Assembly (NCBI GenBank): GCA_947095585.1
Contig: OX352765.1
Coordinates: forward strand, 27,744,254 to 27,808,253
Source of the DNA: Nephrocerus scutellatus
Taxonomy: Eukaryota > Arthropoda > Insecta > Diptera > Pipunculidae
Reading direction: 5' to 3'
Length of the DNA stretch: 64,000 nt
The position numbers and the translations under genes were made by a program. The notes beneath the pieces were generated by a model. That model made no database searches. It had not been told where the DNA came from and was given only the letters and a program-made list of their open reading frames with translations. Below are positions 1 through 11,190 of this stretch, one piece after another. The stretch's first letter is position 1. Each line of letters starts with the position of its first letter.

Positions 1-167
1 AATGCATAAAGGTTATTTTTTGGGGATAAATTATAGGCAATCGAGTCTTAGCCGATATTACTGAAAGCTTACTCAATTCTGTCCAGAAATGCGCAAATAA
101 CTTTTTCCTTGAAGTTATATGTGTTTTCTATCTTCTTAACCAGATGATGGAGTACCCCTTCTGTGGA

Positions 168-256
168 ATCTGACACAATCTACCGTAGATTGGTTTTTTG
201 GAATAAACGAACAACTTGACAGCCAAAAAAGCACTCTACGGCAGATTTTTTTTTAA
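168..256. repeat. foldback hairpin fragment, same family as 803-1083
   Basis: Two palindromic arms, AATCTACCGTAGATTGG at the left and CTCTACGGCAGATT at the right, enclose a spacer with AAACGAACAACTTGACAGCC. The same hairpin with the same spacer forms the right part of the repeat at 803-1083. Only this right part is present here, so it is a fragment. Confidence 0.6.
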
Positions 257-289
257 AAAAAACTCATTAGTCACAATTGTTTTCAGACG

Positions 290-460
290 AAAAGAAGTCG
301 TATTTATATGTCTATAGGATCTGGACATTTCACTAGGCGTGTTTCCTGGTTTAAAGATAAAGATCACATCGATCTTCCAGCAGAGACGCAGTAATATCTA
401 GTCCCAAATAAATCAATAGCAAAGGGCAATATTATATAGAGTCCTGTTTGTGGTATACGA
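290..460 (-). mobile_element. LINE reverse-transcriptase scrap
   Basis: The minus strand around 300-400 reads [20 protein letters not shown]. This matches the start of a LOA/I-like reverse transcriptase (the 'VxFIPKPGK..P..YRPI' block). A sister block is at about 36.6-36.7 kb. No open frame remains around it. Confidence 0.45.
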
Positions 461-802
461 TATAAACTGGCGTCTAGTTGGTATTATTTGATTTAACGTC
501 AATTACCCTCCCTTGAAGCGTACGCTAATTAGGAACAAAAACCGACCTTATAACACTACAGCCCATCGACCCACCTTTGTCTTAACAAAGCTATTTAACT
601 CAGCTACCCCGAAAACTATGGATTTGACACTAATATCAATATCGACCCTGCCACCAAAAAATACGCTCTAAAGTCTAAATACCACCATACAACACCACAC
701 CGGACGACCCACCTCTATTATAGCTATCTAGTATCTATGGTGCGACGCAGACGGTGCGGACAGCGCAGAGCATATGCTGTGCAATCTTCACAAATTTTTG
801 AC
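461..802. other. no gene recognised
   Basis: I see no coding potential. A stretch near 590-680 (AAAACTATGGATTTGACA and following) weakly resembles 57540-57600, so it may be old repeat debris. Confidence 0.3.
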
Positions 803-1083
803 ATTAATGTCGTGTTTTTTTTTGTTTTAGCAATCTCCGGTCGATCGTAGATTTTTTCTCGAAAAAACGAACACGAAAGCCGAGAATCTTTTGTTTACAT
901 TGTTTTGTTGCATGTGTTGTTGTTGCAGTTAATGAGAAGAGGGGTAAATCTCCCAAAATATCAAGATCTGTTTGAGGGGAAATCCAACAATCTACCGTAG
1001 ATTGGTTTTTTGGAATAAACGAACAACTTGACAGCCAAAAAATCAATCTACGGCAGATTTAAAAAAAAAAACATGACATAAAT
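803..1083. repeat. foldback/MITE-like element, copy A
   Basis: About 281 bp with imperfect terminal inverted repeats. The left end ATTAATGTCGTGTTTTTTTT matches the reverse complement of the right end at about 1062-1083 with two mismatches. Inside are a degenerate palindrome (about 831-852), a conserved stretch with AACGAACACGAAAGCCGAGA and AAATCTCCCAAAATAT, and a right-hand hairpin with palindromic arms (AATCTACCGTAGATT and ATCTACGGCAGATT). It has no coding capacity. Related copies are at 22379-22626 and 23842-23977. Confidence 0.6.
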
Positions 1084-1143
1084 CTTGATGCTACAGCTAA
1101 CAAACCACTCACGTTTTGGCGGTTTCACAAAGAGGTCTGTCAT

Positions 1144-2178
1144 ATGTATATGTCAAAACTCACTTTGACTTACAGAATAAAAAGCAGCTTTAAAGGTACT
1201 CTCGAGGACAAATGTCACATTGTTGTTTATGTCTCTGTTAAAATTTCTGAACCACTGATTTGGTATGCCGTCCAACATCAAAACGGAGCAATATTCTACT
1301 CTGGGGGAGTCTACTCCTTCGTTTACTACAATAAAATATTGGGTCGCAGAGTTTAACCGAGGCCGTAAGAGTTGCCAAGACGAACATCTCAGTGGTCGAC
1401 CAAATTAGGTGAGTACACCAGAAATTGTGAAAAAATCCAACAATTGGTTTGGGACGACCGTCGACTGAACATGCGTGAGCTAGCAAATATGGCAGGCATT
1501 TCAAAAAGTGCTGTGCATTTGGACTGATAATTTTAACATAGGAATGCTGGGCGAAAGATGGGTGCCGCGATTATTCTCAATGGAACAAAAGCAGGGTCAT
1601 GAGGATGTTTCAATCGAGTATTTGGCGAAGTTTTACAACAATAAAGCCGAGCTTTTGCGTCGATTCATAACCATGGATGAAACATTAGTCCATCACTTTA
1701 CACCAGAGATGAAGAAACAGTCAAAACAAGAGACTGAAATAGAAGAATCGGCTCCAAAGGAGGCGAAGACAGTTTCATCTGCTGGCAAGATTTTTGGGAT
1801 GCGCGTGCGTTAGTTTTAATTGGTTATCTTAAGGCAGGAAAAACAATCCACGGCGTGTATTATGCGTACTTATTGCAGCGTTTGAAAAATGAAATCAGGA
1901 AAAAACGGCCGCATTTGGCGAAGAAAAAAGTTTTGCTTGATCAAGAAAATGCACCAGTTCACACATCCGTTATCGTGATGGCGAAAATCAAAGAGTAAAA
2001 GTTCGAATTGCTTCCTCATGCACCCTATTCGCCAGATTAAGACCTTCTCGGACAGCTATTGAACATACCTGAAAAAGTGTATCGAATTAAAGCAGACTAT
2101 GTAGAGCAGTAAAGATATTTTTTCACAATTTTTGTGTTTTCTTTGTTAGGTCGGGTACTTCTGGGACTACCCTCATAG
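1144..2178 (+). pseudogene. decayed mariner (DD34D) transposase
   Basis: Frames broken by shifts and stops still read as a mariner transposase. The first catalytic block is MDETLVHHFTPEMKKQSKQ (about 1673-1730), followed by a PK-AK-S-GK block. A second block (about 1840-2000) reads GKTIHGVYYAYLLQRLKNEI, then VLLDQENAPVHTS, then FELLPHAPYSPD. The second catalytic Asp (usually QDN) is Glu (QEN), and a stop follows PYSPD, so the element is dead. The right end at about 2150-2178 (reverse complement TATGAGGGTAGTCCCAGAAG) looks like a mariner inverted repeat. I found no matching left end. Confidence 0.75.
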
Positions 2179-3479
2179 CAAGTGTTACGGAGCTTGTAAT
2201 GTATTTTTTTTGGGTACAGAAATTAAAATTTGCTTGTTTAACAATGGTTGTGATTTTGTGGTATATGCCCCAGGTGTCGTTTTACCATTTTGGCTTTCTT
2301 TTTTTGCACCAACTAGGTTTAGGCCATTTTTCTCATTCCGTTCGTAATTAAATTGTCTGACGCAAAACAACCCAAAAAGTTTTTTCTCTCCACCATTAGG
2401 GGTTGGTTATTAAGACCTACTCTTCGGCAAGTTGACTAGCAACACATAACACAACAATGAACCCACATTTAACTCTGACCCAAGTCGGCTGTTAGTGTAG
2501 CGGCTTATCGCCATTTGAATAATAAACAAATTACATTCAGCGTATTTTCTGTTAGTTTTGTCTTTAAAACAGATACGCATAAAGAGACAATTCTTTTACA
2601 GTTGAATTTGTAACTCGGTTAATGCCAAATAGTTCACAGAATATAACAAAAAAAATTAAGGCAAACCCAAATGGCATGGAAATAGTAAATTTGTCTGCTG
2701 AAGCAGGAGCATTTCAGAAGTTGGAAACATTATATAGGGTGTGTATAATATTATAGGCCAATGTTATTTCTTAAACAATTTTTAAATGAGTCACAATTTT
2801 AGCATAGGGCGTCATCTAGACTATATTTGGGACTATTGCTTTCAATTCCCCCCAATGTTTTACCAATGTGTTCACTTGTGTTAATACTGTCCCCTTAGCA
2901 GGTTATTGATGTCCTTCCACTATCAGTTTTTCTTTCGGTTTCCATTCTAGCGACAATCTGGTCGTGTCACTAAGAAGTCTTTTTTAAGTTTGTGTGAATG
3001 ACGAGTAAAAAGAAAGAGAAAGTTTATTAAGAAATAATTTAAACTCATTTGGCATAAGAATAGGTGCGTTAAATGTGTTTAATAATTCTATTTTCCCAAC
3101 AATCTCTACTTCCGTTTCCTAATTTCCATTTTCATGTCTGTTTGATGTACTTGGTGGAGATGCTCCTCACTCGTGGTGGCATTGTGACAGAAGCATCTTA
3201 ATATCCGCCTTTTTGCTCACAAAGACCATTAGCAACAATTGGAGAGCAATAACATCGTAACAGCTTTCAAGCAACCCCCGTTTAGTTAAAATTTAGACTG
3301 GACCGCAAGTAAAATGTAACCAACCAATCCGGTAACATTTATTGTCAATATCTTCGGTAGAACTTCATACCGAGTTAAAAAAAAATACATTTTAGCCGCG
3401 TCCGCGAATATAAGATTTTCCATTGGTCTTACAGTTTTTTTCTCTTTATAATGTACACTACGCTCAAGTGATTTTTATC
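2179..3479. other. no gene recognised
   Basis: AT-rich sequence with stops in all frames. I saw no recognisable protein, RNA gene or tandem repeat. Confidence 0.3.
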
Positions 3480-3575
3480 CTTATAATGCTTAGCACAGCG
3501 TGGGCCTTATGAAATTAAGAAGAGGAAAATATAAGATGTCTATGCACATTTGTCTTAAATGACTGTATATACAAT
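3480..3575 (+). repeat. dispersed repeat, copy 1
   Basis: Shares TTATAATG, then GCACAGCGTGGGC, then GAAATTAAGAAGAGGAAAAT with 19545-19660 (+) and the reverse complement of about 58700-58795. The family is unidentified. A SINE fragment follows about 110 bp downstream. Confidence 0.45.
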
Positions 3576-3684
3576 ACGGAAACATAAAGTAGAACTCATT
3601 CCACATAATGATTGTGCGGCTAGATAAGGAATCTCTAAATTGGTTGGTATTTCCGAAGATAGGCCTAAAATTAGACCAGTGTGG

Positions 3685-3800
3685 GTCTTGCACGGGTATT
3701 GCGGATTTCTGAGCAGGGTTCGAATCTCAGAAAACAACAACAGCATTTTTTACGGTCCCACCTCTCGCAAATGTCTGACAATCATTTATTGCGGTTGGGT
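3685..3800 (+). repeat. 5'-truncated tRNA-derived SINE fragment
   Basis: Contains TTTCTGAGCAGGGTTCGAAT (B-box region) and then TTTTTACGGTCCCACCTCTC and AATGTCTGACAA, the body shared with the complete copy at 10239-10521. The A box and 3' tail are missing. Confidence 0.6.
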
Positions 3801-4159
3801 TGCACGATGGGTGTATGCATCTGAATATTTCTTTTAATCACCGCTTGTTGAAAAATGCATTGTGGTCTTGGGAGCACCTCTCCACACAATACATTCAAGA
3901 TTAGAGCGAATATATGGTTTGTAAATAAACAGGTCTGAGGCAGTGAAAAACATTTGGACCGTTTTTGGAAACCTAACCATTTCGCAGCATTCTTAGAGAT
4001 GGGTGAAATGTGGTCATTTCAACAAAGCTTGTTGTTGACGTACATACCGAGTATTGCGAGTTTTTAAGTTTCTTTGATGCAAGATCCACTCGTGGATAAA
4101 GGATGGGGATTTAAATTACGCTTAGATGACAGAAGACAGCATTCGCTTTTATAAGCGTT

Positions 4160-4935
4160 TTATTCTACTCTATTGTGAAGTCCCGGCCTGGTATGCTGTT
4201 AAGGTCAGTATTTAACGTGCTTAACATACGTTGTTTTTCAAGTTTCACATGCGATGAGGAGGGGCGTGCAAAAAACGTGAAATCATATGAAAAGCTAAGA
4301 ACGCTATCGTCAGCAAAAGAATGAATTGAATTAAAAGTAGCGGATAAGAGATCATTAATGAAACTGAAAAAAAGCATTGGGGAACACCGCCGTTTATACG
4401 GTAAGGATTGGATTTGGAACCGTGCAATACGACATTGATTGAAGGGTCAGAAAGGTTACTAGTCTATTCAAGCAGAGTATTATCAATTCCATAGGCATTA
4501 ATTTTCGAAAAAAGTGTGTCAAGTGTAACAACGTTGCTTTCACCAAATTTGTGAGTAAACTGGTTCCATTTTTCAGTGATCTATGCCACCAGACGAACTT
4601 AGAACGTTGCCTACGAAATCCATACCGCTGGTCGCTAAGGTTTCCCTGTGATTTAAGGAATTGCATAGGATTACTATTAAGCAGCGTTTACATGACCTTA
4701 TAAAGTACGGATGTTAGCGCTATGGGTCGATAGAAGGAAGAGATGACGGTTCCCCTTTTTTGGGAACAGGCTGGATAAATGCTGTTTTCCAATTCCTTGG
4801 GAAGACTCAGCAAGAATAAGATAATTGGAAACGCCTGCGCAGTGGCAATGCCAGCGTTGTAGAACACCTCTTCAAAACTATTGCGGAAATACCATCAGGC
4901 CCAACAGATTTCCGAATGTTGGGAAAATTTAATAC
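4160..4935 (-). pseudogene. LINE reverse transcriptase remnant (Jockey/CR1-like)
   Basis: Translated on the minus strand in several frames, the order is NIRKSVGPDGISAIVLK, CVFPRNWKTAFIQPVPKKG, LKSQGNLSDQRYGFRRQRS, RINGGVPQ, then FINDLLSATFNSIHSFADDS. These are the successive motifs of a non-LTR reverse transcriptase up to the catalytic (Y/F)ADD box, here FADD. At least three frameshifts separate them. There is no endonuclease or 3' end. The clade is a tentative call from motif style. Confidence 0.65.
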
Positions 4936-6599
4936 TCTAGCTACCTGAAGTTAAGGTATTGAAGCACGTATTTAAGGCAATGCATGTCTACACTTCTGCT
5001 CGTACCTGCGACACAGACCCACTCACATTTTTTGTGCACGATCAAGGAGTTTACACCCTTACTATTACGATGTTTGTCACAGCAGCAGCATTTAGGGATC
5101 GAGAGGAGAGGAAAAGTGGAAGTGTCTTTGTATGGATGCTTGCTGATCACAGCCAAGTAAATAGGCTATTTACTAAAGTCACGGTCGTACGCCTAGAAAA
5201 CTCAGTAAAAGGCATTCCCATTCAATTGAAATGAAATGAAAAAATGAAGAAATGAAATTTTTAAACCCTGAGAATGTAAGCGGAGATGTCCAGCACGAGA
5301 TACCAAAGCACCCATCAATTTATTAAGCATCGCGCCCTGAGGTTTCTGTGTCTGTTCAGATTTGGACTTACCGCTCTACCGGATACGAATAATTAGCTGC
5401 AATAATTATTATTAAAGACGTGAGTAATGTTCATGATGACTTCAACGTCTGGTATGACGTGATGATTTGGACCATTGAAATTTACTGTCTTGAATGTACA
5501 TTATGTACTCATATATTCAGGAAGTAGTCACCATCTGACCACAGAGGAATAAGAAATTATTCATATAAATATGTATGTCTACCTCAATGGGTTTCTGCTT
5601 CGCGTGTTTAATGTAATTACGTACTCTAAGAATACTAATAATTAATCTACGTATCAAGGTTCAACAACAATAATTATACAACAACATTTGTAGTCTTGAA
5701 AGGCGGTCGCTTCGTACGACTATGCAACCAATTCGTAAGGTCGTCGTCTGACTGATGAAATTCTGGTTTGATTAGTGGTTTACCAAAAGTGACTGTGCTG
5801 TCCGATTTTCTGTATAGTACAGCAAACCGCGTGGATTCGGTGTCATCTGTAAAAAAACACTGACGGTCATTTGCATTTTTATGGTTTCGCCCAAGGCGGC
5901 GCAAGTACAATCTCACCTGTATGCAACAACAACAACAACCACCCTAAACTCGATCTGCATTCCGGTTTGCCTCCGTTTCAGTTGGTTCTTTACCATATCG
6001 TAAACTCATTTCCAGAAATTGAGCACCACACATAGGTACTCGTACAGCTTGAGGTTACATGTGAATCATCACACAGATCCAAATGAACCTATGCTACGAT
6101 GAAGTGCAGTATTTTGTTCTTATTTTTTTTAAATCAATAAAATGAATGAAGTCATTAAAGTGCTATGTTCATGTATGCAGAGTTAGAGATGTTTTCTTTT
6201 TGCTTTTTTCTTTTTGATAATTTTGATTTTGCAGTTAATTGCACAAACATTTAATTTCGCATGCACTTTGCTGGGAGAGGATATTGTTCCTGGCCGTTTC
6301 AAGTGAGTTTGGCTTGTGTTGTTCTTGTTGTTGCAATGTACCGACCAAGCAAGATCGCTCTCAGCGAGGTCAAACACAATTATTCACCACAACTTAAGTG
6401 CATACGTATGTTGTCCACCCTGTAAGGCTAGGCGCTTAAGCGCAGCACAGCATATCATAGCGTAGCCCAGATTTTTTGGGAATACAATATATTATACTTA
6501 ATGACGCACTTTCACATTTTGCAGCATTTAGTCTAACATTGGTCTGCTTCTGATTCGCTATGTTGTGCTAGGCTGAACTCAATATGCGGTTGTCCTAAA
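4936..6599. other. no gene recognised
   Basis: Short ORFs only, with no family resemblance. A (CAA)n run sits near 5925. The conspicuous ORFs here start at non-ATG codons or lack homology, so none is called as a gene. Confidence 0.3.
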
Positions 6600-7180
6600 G
6601 CTTGTTTCACATTTGTTCTTTTGTACCATTTTCTTAAAGACAGCTCTAAAAATTATACCAATGCGTGTCAGTCTGGTTATCACCCGAAAACACTGAATCA
6701 AAAAGGTGCAACTGGGTACATCAAATACTGCTGCTGTATTACATTTGCAAAAATACAAAAAATGCATTTGCAAACCCCAACTACCGACGCAAAAACATCT
6801 GGCAAAACATTTTAAGACAAAGGTTTGAGTCATACAATTACAATTTATCTGGATCTGGATCTAAGACTTTTAAAGTAACCGAAGCGTCACATGTCTGCGC
6901 AAACAATCACCAAAAGGCACCATCGGCTCTTTAAATATGATAAATGGAAGAAATATATCACAGTTGACGAAGCTTGGTTTTATTTAACAAATGCCAATGG
7001 CCAAAGAAGTGTGAAATATTTGAGCCGCGATCAAACTACAAAAAACCGACACATCCGAAAGGCACATTTTAGCACAACATGACCCATTTTCTTTGCGCCA
7101 GGAACCCAAAATAAGTGCAGATTACTACATACGCCACTGTTTAAAACACCTTATCAAAGATTCGAAACGCGCGGTGGTTG
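6600..7180 (+). pseudogene. Tc1/mariner-superfamily transposase remnant
   Basis: At 6945-7070 the plus strand reads KWKKYITVDEAWFYLTNANG and then VKYLSRDQTTKN, followed after a shift by a piece reading FFAPGTQNK. VDEAWF is the first catalytic-Asp block of the IS630/Tc1/mariner superfamily. Upstream frames (6660-6930) are plausible remains of the helix-turn-helix part but are not diagnostic. No inverted repeats were identified. Confidence 0.5.
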
Positions 7181-7192
7181 TTGAGGAGGTTA

Positions 7193-8535
7193 TGAGGTGA
7201 TCTTAAGGGGATCTTGTGGTGGTTTTAACAGGGTCCTGAGTTGGATATTAAAAGGAATTTAAGACGGTCTTGACGGCGTCTTGAGATGAAATTAAGTGGG
7301 TCTTGAGTGGGGTCTTGAAGGGAATACTGAGTGGGGTTTTGAGAGGGGACTTGAAAAGGTCTTGAAGGGGTCTTTAGATGGTCTTCAGGGGCTTTGAGGT
7401 GGTCTTGATGGCCGTTTGCGAGAGCCTTGAGGGAGTTTTGATAGGGTCTTTAGTTGGGCCTTGAGGAGGTTTAAGGGGGTCTTGAGCAGAGTCGTGAGTG
7501 GGTATTCGGTTGATCTTGAGGTAGCCCTGATGGAGTATTGAGGTTGTTTTGAGACGGTCTTGAGTGGGGTTTCGAGAGGAAAGATTTTGCGGAGGTTTTA
7601 ATGGTGTCTTTGAGGGGTGCTTTGGTGGATGGATCTTGTGGGCGCCGTGGCTCAGTGGTTAAGTGAATGGATTTCTGATCAGAGGGTTCTTGGTTCGAGT
7701 CATAGAAAACACCATAGGTAATTTTCACTATCCCTCATCTCGCGAATGTCTGACAAACCTCTGAGAGTAACAACTTGTCACGGAAAACTTCTCAATTCGC
7801 CGTTCGGATACGGCATTAAATATACAAGCACAATATACATCGCAACGGTCTGCCCGCCGATTATTATTATTATTATTATTGGTGGATCTAGAGAAATGTC
7901 TTGAGGTGATATCGAAGGGATCTTTAGGTGGTCTTGAGGGCGGTCATAGAAAGACCTGAAGGTGGTCTTGAGGGCGCTCATAGAAAGACCTGAAGGTGGT
8001 CTTGAGAGGTTCCTTAGATGGTCTTGAGGAAAGTCTTGAGATCGTTTTGAAATGTTCTAAGTGTGTTCTTTAGTGGGTCGTGAGTGGTCTTAAGAAGGTT
8101 TTGAGTGAGTCTTAAGGTGGTCTTGAGGGGAGTCTTAAGGTGGTCTTAAGGGGGTTTTGAGTGGGGTCTTGGGAGAGTTTTGAGTGGGTCTTAAGGTGGT
8201 ACTTATTGGTCTAGAGGGGGTCCTTAAGTGGTCTTGAGGGAGTCTTAAGGTGGTCTTGAGGTATTTTCAGAGGGTTATGCATGGGCTTGAGATGATCTCG
8301 AAATGGGTTTGAAAGGAATCTCGAGTGAGGTTTGAGGGAAGTCTTTAGGGGGGTTTTGGAGTCTTAGGTATGGTCTTGAGAGGTTCTTCAGGGAGAGTTT
8401 ATGGGTAGTCTTGAGGGGGGCTATATAGTGACTTTATGGGGATCTTAAGGTTTTCTTGATGGGGTCTTGAAACTGGCGTCGGTGGATTTACGGCGGTTTT
8501 ATGGGGTCTTGAGCTGGTCTTTAGGTAGCATTGAT
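7193..8535 (+). repeat. degenerate GTCTTGAG minisatellite
   Basis: About 1.1 kb, excluding the inserted SINE, built from variants of GTCTTGAG separated by 6-10 G/T-rich bases, for example GGTGGTCTTGAGG and GGGGTCTTGAGTGG. The spacing is loose, so this is a cryptic minisatellite, not a regular satellite. A second array of the same unit in reverse orientation is at 57025-57505. Confidence 0.75.
7631..7875 (+). mobile_element. tRNA-derived SINE, near complete
   Basis: The 5' tRNA-like head has A box GTGGCTCAGTGGTTAAG and B box GGTTCGAGTC. A body follows (CTCGCGAATGTCTGACAAAC, CGGATACGGCATTAAA, CGCAACGGTCTG), with an (ATT)n tail. The flanks carry TTGGTGGAT at 7622-7630 and 7876-7884, a 9-bp target duplication lying inside the minisatellite. 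The SINE therefore arrived after the array formed. Confidence 0.8.
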
Positions 8536-9699
8536 ATTATATATACATAAACATATTTGATTAAAAACTAAAAAATTTAAAAAAAACATTAAAAAATTTA
8601 AAAAAATTTATTTTATTGAACCATAAGTAGCCTTCTAAATGGTAAAAATTAAAATAGGTGGTAGATCTGAAGCAACTAGAATTGTTATAAAATAAATGAA
8701 AATTTCTGAAATGTTGTTAATGAAAATCTTGAATATTTGAGGTATAAAACTGTTATACAGATTACAACAAAAGGTTAAAGGTCCAGCACTGTTATGGCGA
8801 ATACCGGTAACGCAAGCCTCATGTTTAACGAATTTATTCCATCTCATATAAAATGCTAATTAGAAAAAAAATACACAGAAAATTCAAGAGTTCAAAGTGC
8901 AAAACAACAGTTTTATTCATACATACATATGGTTGCTTTAAAAAAAATTTTTATTGGAAACGAAAATAAAATCCAAGATAAGCAAATCCACGATCAGCGT
9001 TCTGGCTCCAATAGAAAAGAGGAAGGAAGGGAGTTGGGTTGATTGATAAATTACGCATCACCTCGATTCGTTGTAAATTTAAAAGCAATTATTGCCGTTT
9101 TCCTATATATGTACATAGCTTCTCAATCGTACACTACAAGTTAGTAGTGGTTGTGCTAATAAAGCAGGTCGTAATCTATTTACGTAAAATGCCGACAAAA
9201 ACAACATCGTGGAAAAATTAAAGCCACAAAAACCTCAACGCGAAGACAGTCAACCAAAATGAGAAAAAAAAATAAAAGTGGAATAGTACAGCACCTGCTG
9301 CACTGAACTGAGCCACACTCGAGCATTTCTCATTGTCTAACTGTGAACTGTTTAAATTGAGTCATCAATCGTTATAACGTATCGTATTATCGCTACATAC
9401 CAACAAGCATACTTATTTACATTAGTGTTACATTATTTTCTTTGCAGTCGCCATAGGTAGTAGTAGCTTACCTATAAGAGTAAATATTTACGCTTCCACC
9501 TGTAGGCTAAACATTGTGGATTTTGTGAACCTTTATAAGTTTGTATACGAAGGTGTGATGTAATTATGGTAATTTACACTCAAATACAATAAAGATAAAG
9601 ATGAAGATTGCCAATAATATGCAAAATGGAGAGGAGTCTTCTTCATTGATTCATTTATTACTGAGCTGTATCCGCTTGCAGTATTTCATTTAGCAGAAA
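8536..9699. other. no gene recognised
   Basis: Very AT-rich at 8540-8640, then unremarkable sequence. I see no coding or RNA feature. Confidence 0.3.
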
Positions 9700-11190
9700 T
9701 TATGCAAATCAGCCAGATAGTGTTCCGAGTTCATTAAACTTTGAATTCGTATATGTCTTACGACGCTTGCCTTTTATATTTAGGGATTAGAGAACAAAAA
9801 CAAATATAGATATATTTATCGAAAATGGCTTTATTGTTTTTGTAAATATTTTCCATGAAGAATAATACACTTTTGCATGCGTTTGAACCAATTTTCGAAG
9901 CACTTCCTCCATTCCGACTCAGGTACCTCCAAACGCATTCGAACGCATCAACCGTGTCTTCGGGTGTCGAATAACGTTGACCACGCAATTTATTTTTGAT
10001 TTGCGGGAATTAAAAGAATTCATTGTGTGCCAAATTAGGACTATAGGGCGGATGACCCATTAATGCGATGTTTTGACCGCTGAATTCAGTTGTTTCTGCC
10101 GATTTGGGAGAAATCGCATTTGTGGTGGAGAATGACCTATTGTCAGCGGCAGTTTTTCAGAAAAAACACGCGACAATGCAAAGTGCGCGAACAACTTTTA
10201 TGGGATTTGGCTCACATTGGAACACCCATACCGTCGACGTGTGGCTCCGTGGCTCAGTGGATAAGTGCATGGACTTCTGAGCAGAAGGTTCGTGGTTTGA
10301 ATGCCACACCAAAAGAATTTTTCATGGTCCCACCTCTCGCGAATGTCTGACAAACGTCCGAGAGTAATAACTTTTCACAGAAAGCTTTTCAGTTTGCGGT
10401 TCGGATACGGCATTAAATTTTAGGTCCCTTCAATTTGTATGCAAAAATATGAACAACACAAATGGTCGCGAGAACCTAGGCTTTGGACCGCAACGGTCTG
10501 TCGCGCCAAATATTATTATTATACCTTCGACTGCTGTTTGGTTTTGGGCTCATACGCATAGATCCAAGATTCGTCACATGTCACGAAGTTAAAGCCATGT
10601 TTCGAGGCACCGCGATCATATTTGTTTCGACCAATGCATACGATTAGTTTTTTGAGCGATTGTCAAATTATGTCGGAACAATGCAACGGGGACAAAGGAA
10701 TTTGACGGCCAAATTTTCATGTAATATGGGATGTATGATGGTCCCACTAATGCCCAATCTCACAATAAGTCAATTGAAGATCTTGCAGTATCAGTTAATG
10801 AACAGCATCAATGTTTTCCGGAACGACAACTGATTTTGGACGACCTTCACGATATTCATCGTTGAGCGAACTGCGGCCACAATTGAATTCTATAAAAAAT
10901 CGATAAACACTGGTCCTTAATGGTGCTTCATCGCCAAAAGTCGAATTAAGTTCACCGATGCACTGTTGTTGAGTTAATCCGCGTCGGAAGTTGTAAAAAA
11001 TAATCGCGCCAAAATGTTTACCCTTTAGTTCAATTTTTGAAGTGAATGGAATTTTGAAAACACTAACAAACAAAAAAGCGGCGGTATAAAAAAAACTGTA
11101 ACTATACCGCTTAAATGTCTAACTGTAATATAGAGATGTGAGTTACCAGATTGCAGCACTAGAGTTTCCCAATCCCGAAAAATAAAAGGC
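9700..11190 (-). pseudogene. decayed mariner transposase split by a SINE
   Basis: On the minus strand the N-terminal helix-turn-helix part is at 11040-10795 (FRRGLTQQQCIGELNSTFGD, then EGRPKSVVVPENID). The first catalytic block VTCDESWIYAYEPKTKQQSK is at about 10610-10535. After the SINE it resumes as VWVFQCEPNPIKVV (about 10225-10180), then ALMGHPPYSPNLAHNEFF and LRGQRYSTPEDTVDAF (about 10060-9930). The third catalytic Asp is lost (NEFF), and a middle segment with the second Asp is deleted. The 5' leader (AGTTACCAGATTGC, AAATAAAAGGCAAC) recurs at 62320-62440. Confidence 0.75.
10239..10521 (+). mobile_element. tRNA-derived SINE, full-length copy
   Basis: 283 bp with a 10-bp target duplication, TACCGTCGAC (10229-10238) and TACCTTCGAC (10522-10531). 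The head contains GTGGCTCAGTGGATAAGTGC (A box) and GGTTCGTGGTTTGAATGCC (B box). The body runs through CCACCTCTCGCGAATGTCTG, GGTTCGGATACGGCATTAAA and GGACCGCAACGGTCTGTCGC to an (ATT)n tail. It is the reference copy for the family in this window and interrupts the mariner at 9700-11190. Confidence 0.85.

Noticed and set aside
7193..8535. CRISPR-like array
   Set aside because: The repeat unit is too short and degenerate, spacers are not unique, and the genome is eukaryotic.
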